Assembly: GCF_022965805.1 (NCBI RefSeq)
Contig: NC_133118.1
Location: forward strand, 6,479,057-6,543,056
Length of the DNA stretch: 64,000 nucleotides
Source: Primulina eburnea
Lineage: Eukaryota; Streptophyta; Magnoliopsida; Lamiales; Gesneriaceae
Direction: 5' to 3'
Under the pieces are notes generated by a model. It was not told the origin of the DNA, did no database searches, and worked only from the letters and a program-made list of their open reading frames with translations. Made by a program: the position numbers and the translations under genes. Positions 34,411 through 48,018 of the stretch are shown here, one piece after another (the stretch's first letter is position 1; each line of letters opens with the position of its first letter).

Positions 34411-35360
34411 CACTACAACAAAAACGTTAAAAACAACTGATTTTATCAATTGTTGTAGTCATTTAAAACTGTTGTAATTGACAGTGTTGTTGAAAGTGCG
34501 TTCTACGCCGTTGTCGTAGCTATCATATTCCTACGATTTTTTTCTACTTCAATTTTTGGATTTTTGTCATAATTTTGATTATTTTTATCAAATTTTTCAC
34601 GCAACATAAAAAAAATATTGACATGACATAATTATTGTATAAAAAAGTAAATTACTTTAGAATTTTAAACAAGTTAATAAAAATAAATCATTAGCTGTAT
34701 AATGTATTTAATCTCGAATCATGCGAAACACGAGTTGTTAAATAAAAAAATTTCCATGCGACAATTATGGAAGAGTATGAATTTTTTTATATTAATTTAT
34801 ATATTTTATAATATAAAACCATTATTTAATTAATGGTAGGAAAGATACCTGCAAGCTCTATTTAAATCCACTATATCACTTTTATCTATACCAGGTTACA
34901 ATCAATTCTATTATTCCAAATTGGATTTATTTTTGTTCAGATTTTCACAGGTCATTATTTTTCCTTATTAAAACTAATTCAATTTTATTTGAAGAAATAT
35001 CGTTGGATTTTTTTTCTTGTTCTATGTTTATCTTACTTTGATTTCATCTTTTATGTTGTTAAAATTGAGTTTTAGTTCTATTACTTCACTTCTGATAATT
35101 CTCGTATTTTTCTTTACAATAAATTGGTAATTTCATTTTGAAAAATCTTGTCATATCTGCTTAGATAGAAGAAATTTTAAGATAGATTTCGATCTTTGTT
35201 TTTTGACAGCAACAAGGGAGTGATTGCGGGAACGATGAAAACAAGCTAGTGTAACTAGCAGGAAGCTGATCAAACCGTCAACCTTAACCCCATCAAATCT
35301 CATAAAGCTAGAACATGTCTGAAACGTCTGCTTACTCGTTTTCTTCAAAAATACTAGAAT
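34411..35360. other. AT-rich spacer, possible CACTA-like end at its start
   Basis: CACTACAACAAAAACG at about 34413 resembles a CACTA terminus, but no matching inverted end was found. The remainder has no recognisable gene. Confidence 0.35.
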
Positions 35361-35871
35361 TTTTTTTTAAAACCCTCACAAATTCGGCCATTGCATATAC
35401 TTGTTCATAAAAATACATTTGCACTATTTTAAAATAAAACATCCAAATAGTACTTGAAAATTCAACTGGAGTAGTCAAACACGAAATCGTAAAACGTTTT
35501 ACCAAACCTATAAAGCAATAAATGTTGAAAAGTGTAGCTCGTACTAACCTCTCAAAAATCTCTCAAAAGCATAAATAAAATGTCGGAAAAATCTATAAAT
35601 TAAATCATAAACTCAAATGCGAAAAATAGAAGCGCTGGTCCTCGGGTTATGTGCACCGATAGTCCAGCAAGTCACTCATCAAGACCTCCAATATCATAGT
35701 TATTAATGTCACCTGCATCATATACACCTAGTGAGTTTAAAGACTCAACACATCATATTCTTGATAACAAATAATACGTAATACAGTTGACAAATAACAG
35801 TGAAAAATACTTGTACTCCAAAGTATCATTTTCATGAAAAATTCATAAACTTTAAACTTAACATTTTCATA

Positions 35872-35874
<3 letters not shown>

Positions 35875-35930
<56 letters not shown>
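35875..35930. repeat. (TA)n microsatellite
   Basis: Uninterrupted alternating TA of about 55 bp. Confidence 0.95.
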
Positions 35931-35933
<3 letters not shown>

Positions 35934-37375
35934 ATAAACATATTCATATCATATCTACATTCGTATCCATATTCATATCCGTGTTCATGTTTGTTGAATT
36001 CAGATCGTGATTGTGACTCGTATTTTTGATAGTATTGGGCGATGCATCCATCTAAAAAAACCACAGTACTGGACGGCGGGAATCTCAGCAACACTGTCAC
36101 CGGTCAACTGAGTCCATGGCCAATATATCAATGTATTCGTATTCGTATTCGTATCAAATGGAAACACGATCATCTAGATCCTACTAGGACCATAACCATC
36201 ACGATATTTCCAACATGTCACATATTTAGTCACAATCTCTTTCACGTCCTTCAACATGTCGTATTTCCATCACTTAATAAAACATGCATATAATATCATT
36301 TTATTTTGAAACCAAGCATGCAACCTATCTTTTAAATGTCCAATTTAACCCTTAATAATTCATGAACATTTAAAAACCATATTTTGACATAAAAAAATTC
36401 ATAAACATGTGACATAATCATATTAGCATATAAAACAGTAATTAGAGCACTTTCATGACGTTTATTAATATTCCGGTGTAAAAAGACCGTTATACCCCTG
36501 TACGTGACATTTTACGTTTTTGAGTTTTTCTTGATTTCTTTGACTCTAACATGTACCAAATAATTATTTAAGCTTAATTAAAATTCACATAACTTTATTT
36601 AGCTTAATAACCAGGCTTTTTAATTAATTCGTAATTAGACGTTTTGAATGCATTTTAATTTCGAAAAATCCCAAACTTGAATATAAAAGTCCTAAATTCA
36701 AAATTTAATCTTTTTATATTATTTTAGCCCTCGTGAACCACGACTCGACCCCCATGAGCCATGTTTCAATTATTTTAGCTTTTACATACCCTATCTTGAC
36801 CTACATGTATCGACTCCGAGCCAATGTTCGATTTTCACGAGCCATGCCTGAGCCACTTTGAGCCAAACCCTTACCATACCACTTAAAAACCCACTGGACC
36901 CGAGCAAACCCACAGGACCCGAACCCAGCCCCCGAAGCTTGCAAACCCCAATAGGTGCTGCCGAGAACCCCATTTGGGAAGGATTCTTCATGCTTGCTTA
37001 GGACCTAGCCAACCGACTTAGCCCCTGGACCTAACCCTTAAGCACTCTCTCAGGACCCTAAGGTCGCACCCTAGCCCAGCCCGAAGACCCCAGACCGAGC
37101 CCCTTAGCCCAACTCAAGAGCTGAACCCTGCGCACGTCTGATTCCTTTCTCGGTTAGGAGTCCTAGATGGATAGGACTCTTCCCAGCCATCTAAACTCGC
37201 GTCCTAGCATGGCTTGGACCCTGCTCTTGCCACACCCATGGTCTTAGCTCAGTCCCGGTCCCAACCGAGCCCCAGCTACGTCATCCCTCATGAGGACCGA
37301 ACCATATGATCAACATATGCCAGGTTTGGTTCCTGCTTGTTTTCGATTCATGTTGCAGCGTGTTGAGTGGTTCTA

Positions 37376-37380
37376 GCTAG
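37376..37380. repeat. Target-site duplication, left (near-perfect)
   Basis: gctag here and actag at 45834-45838 flank the element at 37381-45833; four of five bases agree. Confidence 0.65.
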
Positions 37381-38836
37381 TGTGGGGACCCGGACGCTAA
37401 TCATGTTCTTAATAATAATTGGGACAATTTAATCAATTACAATAAACAAGGTCTAATTTTTTTTATATACTAATATCAAGTGCGGAACGTAATGGTATTC
37501 AATCTAATATACATATCAGTATGAAGGTACAAGTCTTGTACAACAAGCATAAAACTCAAACTAAGGTTCAACAGCTAAATTTCAAGTGTTGAATCCTATC
37601 TATAGCAACGTCAAAGTCCGTAGTCTCCACTCTAATCATGATCTCTCTTCATCTCCTTGACCCGAACCTGTCCCACCTGTTGTCATGCACACATACAAAC
37701 ACGACAACAGTCGGATAACTCCGGTGAGAAATACATCCCAGTATAAATCAATGAAACATGCAATCATATAAACAATGTAAAAGCATGTAACATATATCAG
37801 TAACATGTATCAAAATCGGAAACATAATCAATATAAATTCATTAATCAAACTTGTGACTCCACGTCTCAGACTAGACTCAATCCTAGTCTAGGTATCCCG
37901 GTTTCCAGACGTTGGCATTCCTATATCGAATTCAGTAATAGAAAAAACTCCAATTCTATTCAATCGATATAACCAAACATCTGGTTTCTTGACCTATCTG
38001 TCACAGACTGTGGCACTATCGCCAATTAAATATCTTGTGACAATGTGCAATGTGCCAGTGACGATTCCATCACTATCGGCACTTATGTCACAAGATCACT
38101 CATCTAATACTCATCTAATACATGCTTCTATAAATCAATAGAACAAGCATATACTCAATTCAATGCAAATAATAACAACAAATATGTGATTTAGGAAAAC
38201 TCAAGTATATCCTACTCGAGTCGTTCTCCCGGTACCACATTGACTTATACCTTTCTTTAGTCGCAGTTCTGACAACGTTCGTGTCTGAAATTCAAAGTCT
38301 GTCAACCCTCAATTTGGCAATGACAATATCAATAATATCATATCAATATACAGCTCAAATCAATAACAATCTGATCAATCTGGATTCAACTCAAAATCAA
38401 TGGCATAACGGCATAATCTCGATATTCCCGTCAACACAATCTCAACAGATACTAATTACAATCCATGACCAATATCCAATACAATCTGTAATCAATCAAC
38501 AGTCCAAATCTGTCCAATATCAATCGATATAATCTGAAAAATCATAACAATTCCATAATCAATCTGTTTCTCAATCTGACTTCGATTCTACGATGTCTAA
38601 CATGTCAAGAACATCATATATGAAGTGTATTCGATTCCAGCAATATCATAATTTCAAGATATATCAAAACTTGGTAAAACTTACGTCCAGTTGAAGCCTG
38701 CGTCGGTAGGAACACAGTACTGAAGTCGGATTGAAAATCAGACGGACGGATCAGAACATAAAGGCGTAAGGATTTTCTGAAACTATTTTGTTCTCCTTTC
38801 TTCGTTTTCTTTATTTCTGAATGAAGGAACTCGTAA

Positions 38837-38882
<46 letters not shown>

Positions 38883-39233
38883 TAACTTGTATGGTTCAGC
38901 AACGTGTCACTTTTCTTGGATATCGGTTGGCGCTCGGGCGGTCATAAATTTCCGCCCGAGCGCGAAATGTTCGGCCCTCGCATAATAGACAATCGCGCTC
39001 GGGCGGACAAAAACTTCCGCCCGAGCGCAAAACCTTCGGCCTTTTATTTTATCATGTGGCGCTCGGGCGGACAAAAATTTCCGCCCGGGCGCAGAACTTT
39101 CGGCCCAACTTTTCTCTTCTTCTTTTTAATTCCTATACTTTGTCCAATCTGATCTCGGAATGGCCCGGCTATAATCATATCAATTCAAAATCAATAATTT
39201 CAGATTAACAGAATCAAAATCTCGGGCATTACA
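37381..39233 (-). repeat. 3' LTR of decayed chromovirus (1,853 bp)
   Basis: Minus strand TGTAATGCCCGAG...GGGTCCCCACA. It contains the palindromic array 38930-39092, a TA tract at about 38841-38880, and the block ccgtccgtctgatttt shared with LTR 1. Confidence 0.9.
38930..39092 (-). repeat. GC inverted-repeat array in 3' LTR, three modules
   Basis: Modules at 38930-38963, 38993-39028 and 39058-39092, spaced ~64 bp. Each is gcgctcgggcgg, an AT-rich loop, then ccgcccgagcgc. A partly mutated copy lies in the other LTR at about 45529-45691. Confidence 0.9.
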
Positions 39234-39333
39234 TTTCTCCCCCTCTAAGATTCGATTTAGTCCCCGAAATCACAGGCAATCAAATCAGATATCAGAAAGA
39301 AATGTATAACAGAAGCTGAATAAAAAACTCACA

Positions 39334-42300
39334 TCAACCAAATAACGCTGGAAATTCCTGTCTCATATCTGATTCAGTCTCCCAAGTAGCCTCCTCAATG
39401 TCATGACGAGTCCACTGGACTTTCACCAGAGGAATAATCTTCGTTCTGAGTTGCTTTTCTTTACGATCAATAATCTGGATTGGTTTCTCGATGTAACTCA
39501 GAAATTCATCAAGTTCTGCCTCTTCTGGCTGAATAATGTGAGAATCATCAGGGAGATACTTCCGCAGCATAGATACATGAAAGACATCATGTATTCCAGA
39601 TAGAGAAGGCGGTAATGCGAGTCGATAGGCACGATCTCCTATCTTTTCGTGAATCTCGTACGGACCAACGTATCGTGGAGACAACTTTCCTTTCTTGCCA
39701 AATCTGACAACTCCTCTGAATGGTTAAATCTTCAAAAATACTCTGTCTCCTGCCTCAAATACCAATGGTCTACGTCGAATGTTGGCATATTTGGCTTGTC
39801 TGTCCTGAGCTGCCTTCATTTTCTTCTGAATCAGCTTCACTTTCTCTTTCATCTCTCTGATCATATCAGGTACGATCTCAGGAACCTCAGAGATATCATC
39901 CCAATACAGAGGGGATCGACACTTCTTTCCGTACAACGTTTCAAAAGGAGCCATCTCAATACTCGTTTGATAGATGTTGTTGTACGAAAACTCACAAAGA
40001 GGCAATGCATCTTGTCAATTAGTGCTAAAATCAAGCACTACAGCTCTCAGCATATCTTCCAATGTCTGAATCGTCCGCTCTGACTGTCCGTCAGTATGTG
40101 GATGATAGGCGTTACTCAGATGTAATTTTGTACCTAGAGCCTGCTGCAAACTCTGCCAAAAGTGCGAAGTAAACCGAGGATCACGGTCTGATACAATCGA
40201 CTTTGGCACTCCGTGCAATCTGACCACTTTTCTGACATAAATCTCTGCCATCTGTTCATGTCTGTACGCCATCTTGTATGGAATAAAACATGCGGATTTG
40301 GTCAATCTGTCAATCACAACCCAAATCGCATCACAACCTCTGGAGGATCTCGGTAACTGTGTCACAAAATCCATGGAAATGTTATCCCATTTCTATTCAG
40401 GAATTGACAAACTCTGTAACAATCCTCCTGGTTTCTTTCTTTCTGCTTTCACCTGTTGGCAATTCAGACACTTGGCTACAAATTCAGTAACATCAGATTT
40501 CATCTGTTTCCACCAATACTGAGTCTTCAAATCATTATGCATTTTAATAGCCACCAGGATGAATGCTAAAATGACTACTGTGCGCTTCTGTTAATATTCG
40601 TTGTCTCAAATCTGAAACATTCGGCACAACAATACGGTTATTTACATACAAAACACCATCATGAACCTGATATTCCGATATGTGCGGCTCTGACCATAGC
40701 AATCGAATTCTGTACATTCTGATCAACTTTCTGTGCCTCTTTGATTCTCAATATCAGTTCTGGTTCGGCCCGAATAGCACACAACCTCAGAGGCTGACAA
40801 TCTGTTTCAAAAGCTAATCCAGACAAACAACAATCTTCTATCAAATTCGAAACACCGATCGTCGATAAGGACAAGGAACATACCTTTCGACTTAGTGCAT
40901 CTGCTGCTGCATTGAATTTCCTCGGATAGTACTTGATTTCACAATCAAAGTCTTTCAATAAATCAATCTTCGTTGTCTCTTATTCAGCTCTGACTGTGAA
41001 AATAAATACTTCAGGCTCTTGTGATCAGAATAGATCTCAAACTTTTCATCGTACATATAGTGTCGCCATATCTTTAATGCAAAGACTATAGCTGTCAATT
41101 CAAGATCATGAATTGGATAACAAGTCTCATGGGGCTTCAGCTGTCTTGAGACATAAGCGATAACATGTCCTCGCTGCATCAAAACACAACCCAAACCTCG
41201 GTGAGATATATCACAATAAGCTACAAAATCACCAGTACCTGATGGAATCGTCAAGATCGGTGCACTGGTCAGTCTTCTCTTTAGTTCAAGAAATCTGGTC
41301 TCACATTCTTCATACCATACAAACGGAGCATTCTTGTGAGTCAGCTACGTAATCGGTTTGGCAATGCTTGAAAAATCTTTAATAAAACGTCGATAATATC
41401 CTGCCAAACCCATAAAACTGCGAATCTCGGGTACTGATCACCGCCTCAACCTTACTAGGATCAACTGATATACCGTGTCCGGATATAATATGCCCCATAA
41501 ATACAACCTGTCTCAACCAAAACTCACATTTCGACAGTTTATCATACAATTTCTCAGCCCTCAGAATTCGCAACACAGTTCTCAGACGCTCAGCATGATC
41601 AATCATATTCTTCGAATAAATCAAAATATCATCAATGAATATAATAACGAAATCGTCAAGATATCTCTGGAATATGCGGTTCATCAACCCCATAAATACA
41701 GCCGGTGCATTCGTCAAACCAAATAGCATGACAATAAATTCATAGTGGCCATACCTGGTTCTAAATGCTGTCTTCGAGATATCAGAATCCCTGACTCTCA
41801 ACTAATGATATCAAGATCTCAGATCGATCTTGGAATATACAGATGAACCCTGCGACTGATCAAACAAATCATCAATGCGAGGCAAGGGATATTTATTCTT
41901 TATCGTTGCTTTGTTCAGTTTCCGATTATCGATACAGAGTCTCATCGAACCGTCTTTCTTTCTCACAAACAGTACTGAAGCACCCCAAGGAGACACACTC
42001 GGTCTGATATACCCCTTGGCCAGTAAATCCTCCAACTGTTCTTTCAACTCAATCGGTGCCATTCTGTACGGAGCCCTTGAAATCGAAACAGTACCTGGCA
42101 TCAATTCAATGCTGAAGTCGATCTCTCGAATCGGAGGCAAAAGAGGAATCTCATCTGAGAATACATCAGCAAACTCACACACCACTTGAAAATCCGCCAA
42201 TGATGGACTCGATTTAAGTAAATCAACTGAATAGATAAAGAATCCCTCCGCTTCTTTCTGTAACAATCGAGTCACAGATAATACGGATATCAAAAAAATT

Positions 42301-42998
42301 CTAGATCTAGAACCCTTACCGTAGAATTTCCACTCATCAGCCATCTCCGGTCCAAATCTCACAATCTTGTGGAAACAATCAACAGTGGCTCTGTACTTGG
42401 TTAACATATCGATACCGATAATACAGTCAAAATCAGACAACCCAAGCACAATACAATCTATCTCAATCTCATGCCCATCATACTGTAGCATACAATGTTT
42501 CACAGACTTTACTGATATCAAACATGTCCCCAAAGGAGAAGAGACAGACACTTCAGCAGATAATGACTCAATCAGCAATGCATGACTCAATGCAAATCGC
42601 TCAGATATAAATGTATGCGATGCACTAGTATCTATCAATACATAATCAGGATAACCAGAAATAAAACAATTACCTGCAACAACATTGTCAGATACCTCAT
42701 GAGCCCGCCCCTCTGTCAAAGCAAATACTCTGGCCTGCTGTCTAGGAGGCTGGCTAACTGTCTGGCTTCCTCGTGGCCTTTGCTGTGACTGAGATGGTGG
42801 TGGTTGAAATGAATGAACAGCCGATGATCGTCTATCAGTCTGTGCCGCTGATCCCGATGATTCGGCAACCTGTGATCTTTGGGAACCTCTTTGCGGACAA
42901 ACTCTAGAAAAATGTCTTTGTTGTCTGCAGATACGACAACTGCCAAATACTCCACGGCACTGCTCTGTGGAATGCTTCCCTCCACAAGTGCTGCAATA
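39334..42998 (-). pseudogene. pol: Chromovirus pol, multiply disrupted
   Basis: Minus-strand order: protease ([14 protein letters not shown], with the active-site DTGA changed to DTSA), reverse transcriptase ([13 protein letters not shown]), RNase H ([28 protein letters not shown]), integrase core ([38 protein letters not shown]) and chromodomain tail (IPLVKVQWTRHDIEEATWE). Breaks occur at about 41805, 41300, 40950, 40540, 40010 and 39725, as stops and frame changes. No intact polyprotein can be made. Confidence 0.92.
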
Positions 42999-43793
42999 AG
43001 GTCATGTATAACCCTGGCCCTGACCTGTCTGTCTCGAGCCACTAGAACTGGATGAACTGATTCCAGATCTTTTAAACTGCTTCCCTTTAGTTTTCAGAAA
43101 TTCTTTCTTTTCACTACCAATGCCACTCTCAAATCTAGAGGATGGTGGAGGCATATGTGGTTTCGGTGCTGGAGGTACAAACGAAGCTCCTCTTTGTCTC
43201 ATCAGACCGGCTTCGGCTCCCTTCGCTTTATTCAAGGCATCGGTAAAGTTGTTCGTTCTCCCAATGTTCACCAAGGTAAAGATTTCCGGATTCAGGCCAT
43301 TAATGAACTGATCTGCAACGGCTTCGTCATTCTCGGCCACATGGGGAGCAAATCGTAGCAGTGTAGAGAACTTGGCCACATATTCCTCGATATTCAGCTG
43401 ACTTTGTCTCAAGTTTGCAAACTCCACTCCCTTATCCTTCCTGTATGACACTGGAAAGAATCTCTGATAAAACTCGATTCTAAATACATTCCAGGTGATA
43501 ACTGTACCTTGATGCTCCAAGGCCTGCTTTGTTGTAATCCACCAGTTCTTTGCCACATCATGCAACTGGTGCCATATCAGTTTCACTCTCCGCTCATCAG
43601 TGTAATCCAAGGACTCTAACAGCATCTCAATATCGTCTAACCAACTCTCGCAATCAATTGAAGTCTCAGTACCCTTCAGAGTCGGTGGATGGAATGACTG
43701 AAATCTCTTCAGCAATGTCTCCATCGATTTTGCTGTCACATACATTGGAGGATTCGAAGTTCTACCCTGTTCCGGTACTCTTCGAGGAGGCAT
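42999..43793 (-). pseudogene. gag: Gypsy gag ending at a premature stop
   Basis: Starts ATG CCT CCT in the context tcagatATG. The core reads FYQRFFPVSYRKDKG and AVADQFINGLNPEI. A TGA at about 43002-43004 interrupts the frame just before the zinc knuckle; beyond it the same frame continues into pol, so this looks like a single nonsense change in a continuous gag-pol frame. Homologous to gag at 3997-4911 and shows what that copy's lost start codon looked like. Confidence 0.85.
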
Positions 43794-44036
43794 ATCTGAT
43801 TATCAAAAGGGTTAGCAACCAAATACAACAAATATGTTTTAGTCCTCCTCCGATCATCTTACTGCTGATCAAGAATCGGTTATGATCCATTCTCAATAAC
43901 ACATGTTTTCAAATCAAGTCAGATAAACAGATAAACATGCATTATACAGCAGTAAATCATAGTAGCAATCAAAAGCAGGAAAGAAAACTCAATCTACCCC
44001 GCTCACTAGCTCCTATCTCAGTTTAAAGGATCTATC

Positions 44037-44048
44037 GCTCTGATACCA
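44037..44048 (-). promoter_or_regulatory. Primer-binding site, initiator tRNA-Met
   Basis: Minus strand TGGTATCAGAGC just inside the 5' LTR. Confidence 0.9.
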
Positions 44049-44053
44049 CCTTT

Positions 44054-45413
44054 TGTGGGGATCCGGACGCTAATCATGTTCTTAATCATCATTGGGACAA
44101 TTTAATCAATTACAATAAACAGGGTCTAATTTTTTTTTATACTAATATCAAGTGCGGAACGTAATGGTATTCAATCTAATATACATATCAGTATGAAGGT
44201 ACAAGTCTTGTACAACAAGCATAAAACTCAAACTAAGGTTCAACAGCTAAATTTCAAGTGTTGAATCCTATCTATAGCAACGTCAAAGTCCGTAGTCTCC
44301 ACTCTAATCATGATCTCTCTTCATCTCCTTGACCCGAACCTGTCCCACCTGTTGTCATGCACACATACAAACACGACAACAGTCGGATAACTCCGGTGAG
44401 AAATACATCCCAGTATAAATCAATGAAACATGCAATCATATAAACAATGTAAAAGCATGTAACATATATCAGTAACATGTATCAAAATCGGAAACATAAT
44501 CAATATAAATTCATTAATCAAACTCGTGACTCCACGTCTCAGACTAGACTCAATCCTAGTCTAGGTATCCCGGTTTCCAGACGTTGGCATTCCTATATCG
44601 AATTCAGTAATAGAAAAAACTCCAATTCTATTCAATCGATATAACCAAACATCTGGTTTCTTGACCTATCTGTCACAGACTGTGGCACTATCGCCAATTC
44701 ACTATCTTGTGACCATGTGCAATGTGCCAGTGACGATTCCATCACTATCGGCACTTATGTCACAAGATCACTCATCTAATACATCTAATACATGCTTCTA
44801 TAAATCAATAGAACAAGCATATACTCAATTCAATGCAAATAATAACAACAAATATGTGATTTAGGAAAACTCAAGTATATCCTACTCGAGTCGTTCTCCC
44901 GGTACCACATTGACTTATACCTTTCTTTAGTCGCAGTTCTGACAACGTTCCTGTCTGAAATTCAAAGTCTGTCAACCCTCAATTTGGCAATGACATTATC
45001 AATAATATCATATCAATATACTGCTCAAATCAATAACAATCTGATCAATCTGGATTCAACTCAAAATCAATGGCATAACGGCATAATCTCGATATTCCCG
45101 TCAACACAATCTCAACAGATACTAATTACAATCCATGACCAATATCCAATACAATCTGTAATCAATCAACAATCCAAATCTGTCCAATATCAATCGATAT
45201 AATCTGAAAAATCATAAAAATTCCATAATCAATCTGTTTCTCAATCTGACTTCGATTCTACGATGTCTAACATGTCAAGAATATCATATATGAAGTGTAT
45301 TCGATTCCAGCAATATCATAATTTCAAGATATATCAAAACTTGGTAAAACTTACGTCCAGTTGAAGCCTGCGTCGGTAGGAACACAGTACTGAAGTCGGA
45401 TTGAAAATCAGAC

Positions 45414-45472
<59 letters not shown>

Positions 45473-45833
45473 TATATATCCTAACTTGCATGGTTCAGCA
45501 ACGTGTCACTTTTCTTGGATATCGGTTGGCGCTCGGGCAGTCATAAGTTTCCGCCCGGGCGCGAAACGTTCGACCCTCGCATAATAGACAATCGCGCTCG
45601 GGCGGACAAAAACTTCCGCCCGGGCGCAAAACCTTTGGCCCTTTTCTTTTATCATGTGGCACTCGGGCGGACAAAAACTTCCGGCCGGGCACAGAACTTT
45701 CGGCCCAACTCTTCTCTTCTTCTTTTTAATTCTTATACTTTGTCCAATCTGATCTCGGAATGGCCCGCCTATAATCATATCAATTCAAAATCAATAATTT
45801 CAGATTAACAGAATCAAAATCTCGGGCATTACA
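44054..45833 (-). repeat. 5' LTR of decayed chromovirus (1,780 bp), promoter-proximal deletion
   Basis: Matches the 3' LTR closely, but about 90 bp present at 38749-38840, directly beside the TA tract, is missing; gacggacgga runs straight into a longer (TA)n (45420-45478). In element orientation this removes the segment just downstream of the TATA tract, so the start-site region of the 5' promoter is lost. Confidence 0.88.
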
Positions 45834-46761
45834 ACTAGGACACCTTAAATTTGTGTAAAACAATACCATATCACTTCCTAATCATGGCAGCCCCTTTATG
45901 TACATAAACAACACAATTTGGATAAAAAATCCTACTTGAAATTTCATGTTATATGCAAAAAAATGAAACTTGAACAAAAGTGTCACTTGTTTTCAATCTT
46001 TTCATGCATAAAATCTTAATATGGTGTGATGATGTGTAAAAGGAGAATATGGCGTGCCTTTGCATATTTAACGCACGAAAAACTGTTGACGATTTGCGAA
46101 GAACGGGCAAGAACCTTGGCTTGAATTTCCCTTGAGCTTTCTCGATTATTATCTCTTGAATTGTGTGTGTTGTGTCGTGTATTGGAGTGTTTGGGGGAGC
46201 AAAAATTCTGATTGGAGGCGTGGGTGGGTGGAGTAGGGGTTTGGAGAGGGTTTAACATATTTAAATACTAATTATTTGCTTAATTAAGATTAGGCTATCA
46301 AGCCCCCAATTAGGTCCATTAGTGCTTGATTAGGATTTAATTAAAATATGATAATAGTTTTGTTTAAATAAATTTGTGAATTTATTAGCCGGGATGTCAA
46401 AAAAGTTTGTATTTTTGTTGAAAAACCAACACCGATAAAATTTACGTCATGCCGTATAAAATCACCTCAAAATTCCTTATTTTCAAAAATATGAAAAACC
46501 AACACCCATATTTAAATAATTGAACACAATTATTTAATAAAAACATTTCACGTTTTTCAGCCATCGGTCCCATTCTTCAATCGCAACTCGAATAACCTTT
46601 AAAAAAAATTTAATGCAACCATGAAGAAAATATATTTTAAACATGTCAACATGCACAAAATAATTAATTCATTCAATTAAAATATTTAATTAAAATACAA
46701 GGAAATTTAATAATAGTATGCATGTGGTTTGTGTGGACCTTAAAATTTTCGGGGCGTTACA
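45834..46761 (-). repeat. Old gypsy LTR, proximal part
   Basis: Minus strand starts TGTAACGCCCCG at 46761 beside gtggagaaga (a weak polypurine tract) and continues across the insertion into 35361-37380. The first five bases repeat the target site of the inserted element. Confidence 0.6.
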
Positions 46762-47476
46762 ATCTTCTCCACTTAAATTTGAATTTCGTATTCGAAATTC
46801 GCTTATCTTTGATAACCCAAAGTTTAGATTCAGTTCTAGTATCCCAAAAATCCACGCTTCCGCTGCGCTACTCTGATAAAACTTAAATTCAAGAATGTCC
46901 TTACGTACGTCTCCTTGATCCCAATTAATTTTACCTTCTAAATCCTTATTTGCGATTTGCAACTTAAGAAAACCCATAATGACTTAGTACTATACTATTA
47001 TAACCTCGAATTTCAACTTTTCTTAAAATTTCCAATATAAAAATAAGGATGACCATACTTATCGCATATTACTTTCCTTATTTTATACCCAAAATATTCA
47101 TCAACCTATCAAATTTCAATCTTAAAATTACAAATCGCCGCTAACACTTAGATTTTCAAGCCTAATATCGATTCATCCTTAAAAACCATTGATTAACATT
47201 CCTTATAACATTATAACCAAAATATCACAAGGTTCCAAATATCCTTAAAAGTCTAAATCATAAAAAATTCTTATCATTTAACTCATTCAATTCTCTCTTA
47301 TTGATAAACTAGTCTCCAAATTACTTAAAAATTGCAAAATCTATTCTTAATTTCCTCAAAAATCATCCTAATTGGTCCTTAATTTCAAAAATCCTACGAT
47401 TAACCCATAAAATTTTGATATTCTTAATTTCCTTCTACAGGTTTCTTGTAACATAATTTCGATAAATTTAAACGTA
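46762..47476. other. AT-rich remnant, probably old element interior
   Basis: Adjacent to the LTR start, where internal 3' sequence is expected. No protein motif is recognisable. Confidence 0.35.
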
Positions 47477-47650
47477 ATATAATGACCCGTGTTAAATATA
47501 TGTTATTTGGCAATAATTAAGATTAATTATTTTAAATTTGAGGGATTTAAAATAATTAAGCCAAATAATTAATTAGTGTGTTCAAAATATGTATTAGAAA
47601 ATATCGGTTTATAGACGATATTAAAATACATATCTAAATTTTGGCAAAAA

Positions 47651-47823
47651 CTTGTGTGAGACGTTCTCACGGATCGTATTTGTGAGACAGATCTCTTATT
47701 TGAGTTATCCATGAAAAATTATTATTTTTTATGTTAAGTGTATTACTTTTTATTGTGAATATGGGTAGGGTTGACCCGTCTCACATATTAGAATCTGTGA
47801 GACGGTCTCACATGAGACTCACT
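47651..47823. mobile_element. MITE-like element with gtgagacg/tctcac inverted ends
   Basis: Left end tgtgagacgttctcacgg, right end ctgtgagacggtctcacatg, inverted relative to each other, with a second inner inverted pair (gtgagacag / cgtctcac). Length about 173 bp. This sequence type is widespread in plant genomes by general knowledge. The TSD is not clear. Confidence 0.65.
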
Positions 47824-47923
47824 CTTAAATTTTATAGCAAACGAAAGTTGAAATAAAATAGACCGGGTCAAGTTTCGAACCCAAAAGAAAAAAAAAAGAG
47901 ATAAACACACACATATAACATTA

Positions 47924-47928
<5 letters not shown>

Positions 47929-48013
<85 letters not shown>
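47929..48013. repeat. (TA)n microsatellite, about 85 bp
   Basis: Uninterrupted TA dinucleotide run, the longest in the window. Confidence 0.97.

Positions 48014-48018
<5 letters not shown>

Larger units (their letters stand above)
35361..37380 (-). repeat. Old gypsy LTR, distal part, split by the next element
   Basis: Together with 45834-46761 it forms one minus-strand LTR interrupted at 37380/45834. The minus strand carries tgagtctttaaactcact at about 35730, also found in the degenerate LTR at 12660. It contains a (TA)n tract (35875-35930). It is degenerate and non-coding. Confidence 0.55.
37381..45833 (-). mobile_element. Complete but decayed chromovirus element, 8.45 kb
   Basis: Two LTRs (37381-39233 and 44054-45833), polypurine tract at 39234-39246, PBS at 44037-44048, and gag-pol between with stops and frameshifts. 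Gag is close to that of the gag-only element at 3997, and LTR ends are of the same type, so they belong to related families. It is inserted in an older LTR. Confidence 0.9.

Noticed and set aside
34413..34440. CACTACAACAAAAACG as a CACTA terminus
   Set aside because: No partner inverted terminus or 3-bp duplication was found; kept only as a note.
46850..46890. Possible PBS-like gctactctgataaaac
   Set aside because: It departs from the complement of initiator tRNA-Met and lies next to a polypurine-tract-like site rather than an LTR 3' end.
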